Assembly: GCA_029204225.1 (NCBI GenBank)
Contig: CM055113.1
Coordinates: 2,004,081-2,068,080 of the forward strand
Direction: 5' to 3'
Source: Diphasiastrum complanatum
Taxonomy: Eukaryota > Streptophyta > Lycopodiopsida > Lycopodiales > Lycopodiaceae
DNA: 64,000 bases
Part shown: piece by piece, positions 19,980 to 31,012 of the stretch
How positions within the stretch are numbered: the first letter of the stretch is position 1
How the letters are laid out: each line of letters opens with the position of its first letter
Program-made: the position numbers and the translations under genes
Notes under the pieces: generated by a model
What the model saw: only the letters and a program-made list of their open reading frames with translations
Told to the model about the DNA's origin: nothing
The model's database searches: none

Positions 19980-20800
19980 TTGCTCGACCTTGTACACAAC
20001 AACGACATTTGTGGCTTGTTGATGCAAACTGCTTCCACAGGGGGAGCTCTCTATTTTCTAATCTTCATCTCTGACTTCTCTCAAAGGATTGCTACCTACT
20101 TTATGAAGAACAAATTCGAAGCATTCAAGTTCTTCAAGCAGTTCAAGGCATCTACAAAAAATCAAACCCAGAGGAAGATCAAGGCTCTACACCTCCGCAG
20201 AATTCAAGGAGTTCTACAAGGCCAGTGGAATACATCGACAATATACAACCAACTACTCACCTCAGTCCAATGGTGTAGCTGAACGGAAGAATCGGACACT
20301 CATCGAAAGTGCCAAGAGCATGCTGGCCGATGCCTCTCTGACAAAGAAATTCTGGACATAAGCTTTTACTATAGCTGCCTATTTACATAATCGATCCATT
20401 ACCAAAGCCTTGAATGACAGGACACCTTATGAGGTCTGGTCAAGATCAAAACCATCACTCAAATATATTCGAGTGTTTGGATGCATGGCTTTCATTCATA
20501 TCCTTGAAGATCTAAGAAGAAATCTAGATGACAAAAGCAGAAAAATGATTTTCATCGATTATTCTCCAGACCACAAGGCATACAAGCTCTACAATCTGGA
20601 TACCGAGAAGGCATTTACCAGTAGAGTTGCCATTTTTGTGGAAGACCAGTTCATTGAGCACAAGGGAAAAGCTGCTAACAAATCCGACCCAAGGATCGAG
20701 CAATCAAATAACTCCGATCCAGGGATTCCAGAAGGTCAAACAAGTCCAGACAGCCCCCATCCAGTTATATGGATGATCCAGCCTATTACTTTGTGTAGGA
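19980..20800 (+). pseudogene. Sense copia integrase (B)
   Basis: It keeps NNDICG and DFSQRIATYFMKNKF, but a 23-bp loss at about 20,190 removes the second catalytic Asp (RTDGGREY in A) and shifts the frame. NGVAERKN survives out of frame; the C-terminal part resumes at 20,410. A TAA after KKFWT is shared with A. Confidence 0.86.
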
Positions 20801-20822
20801 ACCAACCAGCATTTCTGAGGCT

Positions 20823-21506
20823 ATGTCTACTCCTGATGTTAACCAGTGGAAAGCAGCGATGGACACCGAATTCGAATCTCTAATAGGGAATCAAACATGG
20901 ACAGTCACAGAGTTGTCAAAGGACCAAATCTCAATTCTATGCAAATGGATATTCAAGACGAAGTACGACATTGAAGAAAGGCTAAATCATTACAAGGCTA
21001 GGCTAGTCGGCAAAGACTTTTCCTAGATTCCAGATTTAAATTATTTAGAAACCTTCAACCCAGTTGTCAAACATGCTTCATCCGCCTACTCCTCTCTTTT
21101 GTAGCCGTAGCAGATCTTGAAGTCCACCAGAGGGATGTCTAGACTGCTTTCCTCAATGGAACCATCAAAGAGGAAATCTATATGATGAAGCCAGAGGGAT
21201 ACGAACTCAACACATTTTTGATAGAGAATGGTTTTATTCCAAACTGAACAGACTCGAATGTCTATTTCAAGTCTATATCAGATTACTTCATCATCATCAC
21301 TCTCTATGTAGATGATACACTCTTATTCAGTAATAATCAGAATTTGATGAAGGATACAAAATGCATGCTGGCCCAGAAATACAAGGTGACCCACTATTGT
21401 CTCGGAATCTTAATCCAAATCCAAGGAGATCGACCCAGTAGACTGATTTTTATGAGTCAGCAACGATATCTCAACAATGTGCTAGAAAAGTATGGAATGG
21501 CCAACT
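20823..21506 (+). pseudogene. Sense copia RT, truncated (B)
   Basis: Starts VNQWKAAMDTEFESL and carries the shared TAG codons (21,024-21,026 and 21,140-21,142), the missing SLYGLKQ box and LYVDDT. It ends in YGMAN at 21,503-21,506, where the bases AACT are common to the copia sequence and to the gypsy segment that follows. RNase H and the 3' LTR are therefore deleted in this unit. Confidence 0.85.
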
Positions 21507-21509
21507 CTC

Positions 21510-22500
21510 AGATTGTAGGAATTCAAGAGTATAGTACCAACCAGATGGGTTGTTTTATGTGATGATAAAACCATATGCATACTCTTGTTAAATCACAATT
21601 GTATTAATGGATTATTATGATCCATTTGGAATAAATTTGGGGGTACTCCAGTATCTGATGGAATAGATATGCACATATCTGGTATAGGAAATCCAGAAGG
21701 AGTTTTTAAGATCTTTGGGATATTGGATAATGCAGTTAAAGATCTTCTTTGAAGGAATTGAATTCTTTGTACCATATTGGATATCTATTGGTATATGCTT
21801 CAGCTATTTTGATTTTTTTCCTTTTGGTTTTTGATGAATACGCTTAGGCCATTTCGATTGTATATGAACGAGGGGTCTCGTCCATACCAAGGTCAATGCC
21901 TAGTGGTATTCTTAGATGATATTGTCATCTACTGTGGAAACTTAAAGAAATGGAGAATTCAATAGTTGGAGGTATTTTTCTGGAAATGGTTGAAGATTGG
22001 ATCCTATATTGGATATAGGATGATTAGATAATCTTTTAGATTTTATGTTGAGCATATCTAAAAGCGAAGAACTTTCTTGGAGAGAAAAAAGTGATTTCAA
22101 AGAGAAAATTCTTGTGTGAGAATGTTTCGTAGACCAATGGGTAGTATTTACATTATTGGTAATGCTAACAGTTGAAACCATTGGTTAATCTTGTTTAGGA
22201 TATTTGGAGAGGTTATGAGATATAGATTCGGATCTCTCAATGGTATCTCATAAATTTCAAATTGGACACCCTTAAAAGCTATTTTTAAAAGTGGAATAGA
22301 GGAAATCTCTAGTGATTGTTTCGAATAATTTGGAACTAGAGGAGTTTTGGGGATAATGAGTTGTGAGATATTCATGAATATGCGAAGTGTTGGTAAAAAT
22401 TAAATTAAGGTTCACTGATTGGCTACCAAGTACCATTTAGTTATGGATTGGATCAACGGAATAAAGCTTTAATCTTAACCTTGACTAAATTGTGATATTG
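21510..22500 (+). pseudogene. Decayed gypsy segment (B)
   Basis: Copy of 39,098-40,600 with internal losses near 22,093 and 22,285. The LDD catalytic block is near 21,905-21,935. Its left edge is 8 bp further out than in A, so the two units lost flanking DNA independently. Confidence 0.6.
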
Positions 22501-22506
22501 TTAAAA

Positions 22507-22622
22507 TTCACTACATCAAAACAAGGTAAAAATTCACTACATCAAAACAAGATCATAGTACTATTGTTAAAATTCACTACATCAAAACAAGGTAAAAAAA
22601 TAGCGATGGTCATGTCGCAGTC
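22507..22622 (+). mobile_element. CACTA-like terminus, repeated three times (B)
   Basis: Copy of 11,930-12,045. Confidence 0.5.
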
Positions 22623-25137
22623 TTAAATGACCCATTTTAATCTTCATTTATTTCTTCTGAATAAAGGAAGGTGATCTATAAGTCATGCAAAACTTTGTCA
22701 TGCGCAAGATTGAAAGTGTTGAAAAAAACAAGAATGTTGCAATATACCATAAAGGCATTGCCACAAATTTCTTGAATGAAAAATTTGATTATTGATGTTG
22801 GTGTGTCATGCAGGAGCCTAGCGATGCATGCAACAAAGAGCGAGAGACACAGAGTTTTGCAATTTATGAATTTTATATGAAGTTGCATCTAAAGTGTGGA
22901 CACGCATGCAAGAAAAAGAGAGGGACATGAATTTTTTGCTATTTACAACCTACATATAAAGACGCATCTAAAGTATTGAGTTCTTTGCAATAAAGTCCTT
23001 AGAAATGTGGTAGTCTTTAGTATTAACTTTTGTATAAACTCCATTGAGCAACTTGAACACACAATATTGCCTATGCAAGACAATGCTAGAAAAACAAAGA
23101 TTCCATTATAAATAATTGAAAAATACAAAACCCAGAGTGACAATTCATCTTTTAGCAATCATCACAATAGCTTACCACTATTCCGATTAAGCCAAAAAAA
23201 ATGTAACAAGTATGTTAAAATGTTATCAAATTTGTTTTGATTTGATGTGATGAAGTTCTTAGTCTTTAAGTAATTTGTAAGGTTATAGATATGTATTGCA
23301 TCAACTACATCTAAGAGTAAGTTTACTCCTTCCATGTATTTTATGTAATAGTGAACTAAACTGGCAGAAAATCAAATTGAAAAATGGACTACAATCTAAA
23401 TGTTGATGCAAAGATGACATGACATTAAACAATAAACTAATCGACTGGCAAATGATAATGCTATGAATGCAAAACCTTTCACAGATATGACACAATCTCA
23501 AAAAATTATTAGGGTGTGTGTGTCTCAAGTTAGTGGGACCATGGTGATAATGTAATTGGGGTAAGAATATTAAGAATTCTTTAGGTTAGGTGAACATACG
23601 AAGGTAAAAGTACACTCTCTTAACCACTATGTAATAGGTTGGCCATTCATTTGAGGGTGTTCCAGCAAGTGAGGCCGAGTTCTTGAATGCACCACCTATT
23701 ACATAGCGTTTAACAGAGTGTACTTTTACTTGTTGACTAGTGAAGCATCCCATCCGATTATCACCTAGAACATGGAACTTGCAACACATTTGAGGTTCAT
23801 TAGATTAAATTTCCAGCAATTATTTTGTAACTCCGGGATGGAAATATTGTAGAAATCATACAAGCAGCACAAGGCAACGTGAGAGTATTCTTGACCAACG
23901 AAGCACGCAACTTCTGGTACATGCCGGTGTGGTTTTAAATTTTTTTCGTACGATATGGAAATAAGCATGCGACTTCTGGTACATGCCAGCTTCAAATTGG
24001 ATAGGATTTTCAGTTGTTGCTTTCGGACTCAGATATTTTCAGCCACGGTTTTTGGACTTGTGACATGGAAATAATGTAGAGATCTGTTGAGGACACGGCA
24101 AGATGAGCAATCTTGACTAGTGAAGCGTTCTGTCATCCAGCACCTATCACAATCACAAAACTAGTAAAAAATGCTGCGATCACTTTACACAAGCTTTTGG
24201 AACATGTAATCTTATGCCAGTTTCAGATTCCAATAAATGTCCCTTTTAGTGTGGGATGGCATAATGTATGGATTCTGTGGGAACACGTCAATATGAGACC
24301 ACTTCATGTGGGCCATTCAGATATCACAATAACGTAATTTCATGCCAGCTTCGACCTCTTTTCCTCGGCATGGTAGCCTGCCCTCGAGATCTTTGATCTT
24401 CTGGTCATCAGTGGCACTGGTATATTTTAAGACAATTGGTCCACCACCAAGAGAACGACAGGAATCAGAGCAAGGATAACATCTACCAGCCCTCTTTGAA
24501 ATAATCAACATTTTGATGAGAATAGCTACTGGCCCCGGCTTCATCTCCACATCTGAGTGGTAAGATATGTATCCATCAATTAGCACAAAATTATATTTAT
24601 CCCAACCAAATATACGACGTTTATCATTTTTGTTGTTGGCTTCATTCATAGCATGTAAGAAAGCACCGCACTGCCCCACGTTTGTACTACAAATTCTGTG
24701 TTACGTGCTATTATTACAACTCAGGCAGACAATATGTTACATATTGATCATAGCATTAGTCCAATTAGCCATTATAGCTACAAAAATATAAGATGTATGG
24801 CATCATTTCGAAGTGATGGTTCAGTCACAACATAATGGATTGTTCTCAATTCTTGTGAAGACACTACATAAGTAATTGTTGCCAATTCTCGTGGTACTAG
24901 ATTATAGGTTTATGATTATGCATGCTAGACATCCCAAAATTTATTATAATGTAAAACTAATTGGTCATGAAACTAGGTATCAATGGTGAAAATCGTAATT
25001 AAATAGATTTTACAAATTGTTTTAATTTTTTTTTCTAATTCTAGTTATTATTCTACTTCTAAAATTGACTTAACATAGTGAAATGGTCATGTTGGACTTA
25101 ATTCAGTCTGAATCGGAGGTTGTATAGACTTTAATGT
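22622..25137. other. Unassigned segment, B copy
   Basis: Copy of 12,046-14,413, including 245 bp at 23,702-23,948 that is missing in A. Two diverged copies of a motif of about 65 bp are visible, ATGGAAATATTGTAGA...TTCTTGACC near 23,840-23,905 and ATGGAAATAATGTAGAG...CTTGAC near 24,066-24,118, suggesting an old internal tandem duplication. Only the ORF at 24,317-24,679 looks protein-like. Confidence 0.4.
24317..24679 (-). CDS. Unidentified 120-codon antisense ORF (B)
   Basis: Paralogue of 13,526-13,888 with the same length, start and stop, and three amino-acid replacements. Family unknown. It is open in both units, but so recently duplicated that openness is weak evidence of function. Confidence 0.35.
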   Translation of the reverse strand: MGQCGAFLHAMNEANNKNDKRRIFGWDKYNFVLIDGYISYHSDVEMKPGPVAILIKMLIISKRAGRCYPCSDSCRSLGGGPIVLKYTSATDDQKIKDLEGRLPCRGKEVEAGMKLRYCDI

Positions 25138-25142
25138 ATTTA

Positions 25143-26222
25143 TGTAGCGCAGGCATCCCAAAGGGAGCCGGGAACCACGACTTAGCTTCTCAGCCTTCAA
25201 CTCTTGCCATCCTAACCCACTTAACATACAAGCAGCCAACTCGCCAACAACGATCAAACTTAACCCACTTGAAGTTCCGAAAACCAACTTTGAGATCCAA
25301 CCTGGCGCCATGCCAGATCGGGGGTCCCGATGTGGGTGACTTCCCTCCAAGCAAGCCGCCCGACATACATCAAACTTAACCAACTCGAAGCTTCGTTACA
25401 AACGAGTAACATCCATTCCAAGCAAGCGGTCTGACTTACATCAGACTTAACCAACTAAAAGCTTCGTCACGAGCGCTGGAAGCCAACCTAGCGCCACGCC
25501 AGACTGGACAGCCATAAACAGGTAACTTCCACCCAAGCAAGCCGAATGGTCCCGACGGCATACCGCTGACGTCCTGGGATACGACCCTCAGCTATGTGCC
25601 AAGTTAAAAATTTTGAAAGCGGCCTTACAACTGGCGCTTTTACCGAACACTGAAACCCATAAGGTAATCAGAGTCAGTTTGAGAAAAATCCCACTTTATT
25701 GATAAATCTGAGAAGGTTACATTTGAAGTGTGTGACCGACCCTAGTCTCCGGGGCGCTAGCATGCCAAGGCGAGAGCCATGACAACATTCCAACAAGGGA
25801 GGCTGAGACTTGGTTGGAGCTCGCCCTGAGTCGCAACCCGCACTCCCCTATAGTATTGGTGTGATTCGGAAACCCCCCTCATACCAAGCACTCTACCCAA
25901 GCTGGTAAAGCACATTTTTCTCTCTCTAGGATTTTCTCTTTCTAGAAAGTCATTTTCTCTCTATAGATTTTATTGATCCTCAGGCTTCCTTTAATCATGC
26001 CTAGATCGTGTGAGGTGATTGCACATCGATCTGAGCTCTCTGGACTCCGCTAGAACCGATCAAAGATTTTCAGCCATAGAAACTTGGCGCCGGCTGGATT
26101 CTGGTCACAGTGGCGCCGGGAGCGGCGCCGGCACCGTTGGCGCCAGGAGCAGCAGGGGCTCTGCTAGCGCTGGTGACATAGCTGGTGCCGGAAATAAAGC
26201 TTGTAAAGGTAGCTTTACAACA
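25143..26222 (+). mobile_element. LTR-like insertion with 5-bp target duplication
   Basis: A 1,080-bp insertion beginning TGTAGCGCAGG and ending TTTACAACA, flanked on both sides by ATTTA (25,138-25,142 and 26,223-26,227). The uninterrupted target with a single ATTTA is still present in unit A at 14,414-14,418. TG...CA ends plus a 5-bp duplication are diagnostic of LTR-retroelement integration, so it is most simply a solo LTR. AATAAA near 26,193 suggests plus orientation. Odd features: it is GC-richer than its surroundings, has a GGCGCC cluster at 26,090-26,145 resembling tRNA-Asp-type primer sites, and ends with an 8-bp hairpin (TTGTAAAG-GTAG-CTTTACAA). A short non-autonomous element is the alternative. 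Confidence 0.75.
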
Positions 26223-26239
26223 ATTTATGCAAACTTTGT

Positions 26240-27274
26240 GTTTATAATCACTCAATATTTCAGGTGATGTGTGATGTGGCTCCTGAGTTCACAACTATGT
26301 TGGTGTCACAATTAGCTTCTATATCTTCAATCATTAGTAAGCCTTTTCCTTGTCATCTTCTTGCATTGAAGATTCTGCAACATTGGCCTTGTTCTTTTTG
26401 GACTCAGCTTTACGATTAAACCAACATTCATGGGCTAAATGGCTCTTTTTCTTGCAATGCCCACAAGCTATGTTGGGCTGAATGGCTCTTTTTCTTGCAG
26501 TACACGCAAGCTATTTCTTAATGCCCTTTTTTGTTGCCGTGTAGACATTCCAAGGATGCTTTACCTATTTGTCCTTTTCTTAGGACTCTTGACGGTCTTG
26601 GAACGTGACTCCAAATTTTCTAGACATAGAGTTTGCCATCCTTTTGTTCTTGATAAATAGGGCTCTCTCTGAACTATTCACTTGTTTAGTGTCTTCCTTC
26701 ATGAGCTTATCATCTGCTACAACTTTGGATGCATCTTCAAGTGTCATGATGGGTGTTCTCATGAGGATTGTACAAGTGATAAGAAGGTGGAAGTGACTTG
26801 GCAAAATGTAAAAACTATTGGACTAGAGGTATTTGATGCTCATGATTTGTTGCTGCCAACTGGAAAAGATTCCCTTCACTTTGTTGACATGTTGGTCTAG
26901 ATCTTACCCGTCCCACTTCAGATTGAGAAGTTGGTTGTTCAAATGCAAGATTTTGTTCTAGGTTTGTGCTCATATACGTCTTGCAATCTTTACAAAACAT
27001 TTTTGGCTTGTCTCATAGTCTTCAGTTGTCATCATTATGTCTTCTGTAAGGGACAACATAATCAGTGCCAAAGCAAGATCATTCCTTCTATCCCATTCTT
27101 TTGGTTCATCTTCATCTCTAATTTCTGCTCCATTGACAACACTCCATAGTCCTCGACCTCACATCGTTTGTGCTTCCATATTCGATACTTTCAACCATCC
27201 AGAACTATCACAATCTTCTGATGCAGATTGGAGTATTTGATGCCTGATCCTAGATTCTATATAATGCTCAAGCC
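26240..27274 (-). pseudogene. Antisense copia gag and protease
   Basis: Read leftward from the PBS: a gag N-terminal region (DEDEPKEWDRRNDLALALIM), LNNQLLNLK, QHVNKVKGILSS, MTLEDASKVVADDKLM, a zinc-knuckle remnant (NVGLIVKLSPKRTRP in the broken frame) and the protease motif NSGATSHIT near 26,280. This is the UBN2-type copia gag order. Several frameshifts and stops break it. The element ends just past the protease, and no antisense RT follows in the right place. It is the 5' part of one truncated element with the LTR at 27,287-27,886. Confidence 0.85.
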
Positions 27275-27286
27275 GCTCTAATACCA
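27275..27286 (-). other. Primer-binding site of the antisense copia
   Basis: TGGTATTAGAGC on the minus strand, one base from the initiator-Met-type TGGTATCAGAGC, directly adjoining the LTR end. Confidence 0.8.
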
Positions 27287-27886
27287 TGAAAGAAAGCGGA
27301 GATAATGCCACTCAACAAGATCTAAATTGATTCTGATTGAACTACTGAATGCAAATCACACAAGAGCATAACCACAAGAAAAAATCAATAACATAGATAA
27401 CGTTTGGAGAATAATGTGCAATAGCTTTTGTTTTTGTATTGGTTTTGTGATACATACATATGTCTTCACGTTCTTCACCTTCTTCTCACTTTTTCTTCTC
27501 CTCTTTGCTACGCTTCTCGCTTCTGACCTTTGTGCTTTGATCGTAGTCAGATTTATACCTGCCTACTAGGGATTACAAGGAGTTTAGATTAATTACTAAA
27601 ACTAAGCTCTAATTGTACTTTCTCACTTCAAGCAACGCCTCAATTTCCTTTCTTCACCACTGCTGTATCAAAAATTAGAGAGCCATATTGCATTGTTGTG
27701 TGTGTTGAACCAACAGGTCGACTTTGATGATAATCCCTCGTAGGAGGGTCCATTACAGCTTCCTTATGGCGAAGCTTGTAATGGCCTCTTAAGACAATTT
27801 CTTATGGGTTCCTTACGGGAGTTTATCGTAGCTTCACTACGATTTCGAGTTCGTTGAAAGGGTGGCCGAGTTCACCTATTCCAACA
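27287..27886 (-). mobile_element. 5' LTR of the antisense copia
   Basis: 600 bp, TGTTGG...TTTCA on the minus strand, next to the PBS. TATAAAT at 27,558-27,552 (minus) would place the transcript start near 27,525. No second copy is seen in the window. Flank 27,887-28,032 is a GA-rich spacer without features before unit C starts. Confidence 0.8.
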
Positions 27887-28404
27887 CTTCTAACTTCAAA
27901 GAGAGAGAGAGAGAGCTAAACAACAATGTGTATTGAATGATCATCATCCCTTATTTAGTCTACGAATAAGGGGTCTTCTAAATAATGCCTATGTACCACA
28001 TTATTTCCTAATAAAGATATGTGATAGTGATAGCTAGATAGCACGATGCTTCAAGAGTCATTAATGCTTACACTTTGCAATGTCACAATTATTGAAGTTC
28101 TATGTGATTGACTTGGTACTTTACATAGAAGCTATATAAGGCATAATCATCACAATATTGAATGGTGCATGTTGTTGTTGTTCTTTCATAGGAATTTGCC
28201 ATTGCTCGCAAAGAATTGATCTACCGGATTGAATGTGGCTTCTTTTTAAACTTTAAAAGGGATCAATCCATGTCCAACTTTTTCCATGAGTTGGACATAG
28301 AGAACAACGTAGACTATTTCAAATCTCTATGGCACCCATACATGCATGACTTCTAGATGATTGAATAATGTACCAATGTATTCAATGAGCACTACAGTGA
28401 TCTA

Positions 28405-28572
28405 AGGGCATTCCACCAACAGTAGTCCAACACACCATACCCTTGGTGGATGGAGCAGTCCCCAAGGTGAGTCGATACTGCCGCTGCAACCCAAACCACA
28501 CGGAGTTGATCAAGAGGAATTGCAGAAGCTGTTAGACGCAGATTTCATTTATGAAATCGAGCACACTCAATG
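28405..28572 (+). pseudogene. Gypsy RT N-terminal fragment
   Basis: The sense frame reads IPLVDGAVPK, RYCRCNPNHTELIK, then after a one-base frameshift EELQKLLDADFIYEIEHTQW. This matches the start of the Ty3/gypsy RT domain (the substrate-proximal segment before the VVPKK motif). It ends at the Trp and is not followed by further RT. It forms the left part of the block unique to unit C. Confidence 0.72.
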
Positions 28573-29261
28573 GGGCCTTTAACAGGGGTATTCTCTCAAT
28601 CCATTCATGCACCCAGTCAGTTTCAACACATTTCGCAGCGAGCCATTGCTCTGTTTCCGCTCTTGATACCATCATAGGGGTCTACAATCGTAGACCCTAC
28701 GGAGTGGTATCACTGGAGTCATACAACACATGTTGGGTAGTAGGGGTTGTTGGTTCTGGACAACCCTTATCAACATTAGCTTTGTTTGTACCAGACAGCT
28801 ATTTCATCAGGGTAGAAATATTGGTTTGTAGGAGTGTTTCCCATGACAACTTATCCAAGCCCTTTAACAGATCTACCAGTGTTTTAGAAAATCTGAGAGG
28901 GTCTGCATTATCAACTGTGATAGCACAATTAGATATTCTCTTACCAATGATATTGGGTTCATAAATAGTAGGGTCAACGAAGACGTGTCCGACGTCTGAG
29001 CAAATAACCCCACAGTAGCAATCTCAGCATCAGGAGCCAGAGCATCTATAGTGACATGTATAGAATCACTCACAGGATTATCTGCAACCTTTATTGGTAT
29101 ATTCTCATCAAGTAATGTATTAGCTTGGTCGACAAAGACACATGCAAAGACGTGCTCACATCCGAGTACTCGTTAGCTCCATCACCAAGCTTAGAGTCTG
29201 GCTCCACAGTCTTGCACTTGGTCCTTGATTTAGAGCAGGTAGGCAGCTTCCTCTTAGCCAT
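28573..29261 (-). pseudogene. Unidentified antisense gene-like region unique to C
   Basis: Starting at ATG 29,261 the frame opens with a basic N-terminus, MAKRKLPTCSKSRTKC, then turns acidic. After frameshifts it continues as DNPVSDSIHVTIDALAPDAE, then DPTIYEPNIIGKRISNCAI, a Leu-rich TLVDLLKGLDKLSWETLL, and ends near WVHEWIERIPLL. The phases change at least twice, with two or three stops, so it is a recent pseudogene or contains introns. No family is recognised. It has a promoter-like region just upstream (29,581-29,588) and no second copy in the window. A gypsy gag or ORF1, or a captured host gene, are both possible. Confidence 0.4.
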
Positions 29262-29580
29262 AGTCTATAGGAAAAATAGTAATTATTCTTCCACAGAGAA
29301 CACGATGCAAGTTTGAATAAATCAAACTAATATCAGTGTCTTCAATCACAATTTTATTTGATCTATGTACTAAATAAACAGTATTAGTTTCGATTGAATA
29401 TGCGTGCAGAAATTATATGCAAAAGTAAGAGACAACTTAAGACTAGACAGTAAGAAACTATTGATCAAAAAATGAATTTTTATAACTGTGAATCTGATTC
29501 ATCAATATACATCTCTTGTTGTCTTATCTTGTTGTTGTCTCTCTGATTGAGTGAGTGTGTTACAACAAGTAGTGCACGTG

Positions 29581-29588
29581 TATTTATA
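29581..29588 (-). promoter_or_regulatory. TATA box with adjacent G-box core, minus strand
   Basis: TATAAATA on the minus strand followed at once by ACACGTGC (CACGTG palindrome 29,575-29,580). Upstream, TCTTTTGGCCTTTTA occurs twice as a direct repeat (about 29,603-29,617 and 29,627-29,641). A start near 29,555 would give a leader of about 295 nt to ATG 29,261. Layout as in plant promoters or LTR U3 regions. Confidence 0.5.
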
Positions 29589-29737
29589 TTGTTACAGGAC
29601 AGGTCTTTTGGCCTTTTATTTACAGTTCTTTTGGCCTTTTAGTATTGTAACAGTAGATATCTAACCGTTTATTATGGTTGATATTCAAATAGACGCTCTG
29701 TTTCCAGGCTCGAATAAAATCTGTTAGCGAATAATTC

Positions 29738-30205
29738 GTATGGATGCACCAAGTGATAGAGTACAACCTCCTGAAATACTTTTACCTTCATCGATGCCCA
29801 GCTTGCATCATTGTAAGATTCGAAGTGAAATCCAGCTTCCTTCGAATAACACAGTCCATAGTCTTTCGTTTCCTCGAGATATTGTAGTACTCTCTTTATC
29901 ATCTTCCAATGCAACGATCCTGGGTTCTGATTATATTGGCTCAACCTGTATATTGCAAATGCTACATCAGATTTGGTGTTGTCTGTTAGATATAATAATG
30001 ATCCAATCAGCCTATGATAGGGTGTTTTGGCCATTCGTTCCTCTTCCTTGAGAGTTTGCGACAATCTGCCTTGCTCAGTATTGTTACAAGTATCATGGGA
30101 ATATGCACAACTTTGCATTCAAGTCAATGATCTTTTAAGTGTACTTTTGTTGGTGAAGATACAACTTACCACCTTCAAAGTCTCTCACAATCTACAAGCC
30201 TGGAT
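29738..30205 (-). pseudogene. Antisense copia RT end and RNase H (C)
   Basis: Copy of 18,700-19,165, nearly identical to B. The RNase H C-terminal part is missing because the unique block replaces it. Confidence 0.82.
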
Positions 30206-30249
30206 AGATTTTAGGTTTCAGGATCGAATTCAAGCTCTTCATCATTCCA

Positions 30250-30540
30250 ACCAATGAAGAAATGTTTCTACAGATATTGTAAGAGGACCGGCCACGAAAT
30301 CAAGGATTGTCGAACTTTGAAATACAACAACGAACAGAATAAACAGTTCCAACAACAAGCACACATTGCTACAACCAGTCATCAAATTAGCAACAAGAGG
30401 AAGATGAAGCAACTTTCATGACCAAAGTCGGAGGACAACAGAATATAGATTTCTGGTGTTTAGATTCCAGAAGAGTAACGTAGCACATGACTCACCATCG
30501 TGACTGGTTCAAAGACTATAGTCATCCACCCATTCTCAAG
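30250..30540 (+). pseudogene. Sense copia zinc knuckle and protease (C)
   Basis: Same CX4CX4HX4C knuckle as B. The active site reads DSRRVT, followed by TAG at 30,481-30,483 where A and B have CAG. Confidence 0.75.
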
Positions 30541-30542
30541 TT

Positions 30543-31010
30543 GTGCAACTTGGAGACAACTCATCACATTCAATAGAAGGCGAAGGAATAGTCAGAGTTG
30601 AATTCAAAAGAGGTGAAGTCAAATTGTTGTCCAACGTTCTCCACGTTCCAAATCTGACCAAGAATATGCTCTTTGTTAGTAGAACTACCAATTCAGGTCG
30701 GAGGGTCGAATTCAATACAGAAGGCTGCACAATTCTTGACAAATCTCGGAAGGTTCTAGCCTACGGAAGAAGAAGCGGCTATCTTTACAAAATCAGCCAT
30801 TGCTACTCTTCTAACAGTCAAGCTCTTCACACAGCCACTTTTGAATCAACTGATATGTTGTGGCATTTCATACTTGGCCATCTTAAATTCAACAGTATTC
30901 AAAAAATGTCAACTCAGAGTCTAGTACAAGATCTACCATCTGTCAGCAAGCTGTATTATCGGCAAGCATGCTAGAAGTCCTTTCATTTCAAACTCAATTC
31001 ATACATCCAA
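30543..31010 (+). pseudogene. Sense copia pre-integrase domain (C)
   Basis: Copy of 4,971-5,448 with the shared TAG at 30,972-30,974. Confidence 0.85.
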
Positions 31011-31012
31011 CG

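Larger units (their letters stand above)
14649..26458. repeat. Composite tandem unit B
   Basis: Second copy of the block. Relative to A it lacks everything from the middle of the copia RT to the middle of the gypsy segment: the copia RNase H, 3' LTR and gag-like pseudogene are gone, with the joint at 21,503-21,506. It also lost parts of the gypsy segment near 22,093 and 22,285. It gained an LTR-like insertion at 25,143-26,222 and keeps about 245 bp (23,702-23,948) that A lacks. Over 29,738-30,430 unit C is closer to B than to A; B and C share a small deletion near 18,740 and 29,787. Confidence 0.85.

Noticed and set aside
25143-26222. Interpretation as a Helitron, because of the TTGTAAAG-GTAG-CTTTACAA hairpin near the 3' end
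   Set aside because: There is a 5-bp target duplication and TG...CA ends, and no CTRR terminus or A/T target; Helitrons make no duplication.
28650-28670. TGGTATCAAGAGC on the minus strand as a primer-binding site
   Set aside because: It has an extra base relative to TGGTATCAGAGC and the preceding sequence ends TATGA, not CA, so no LTR end adjoins it.
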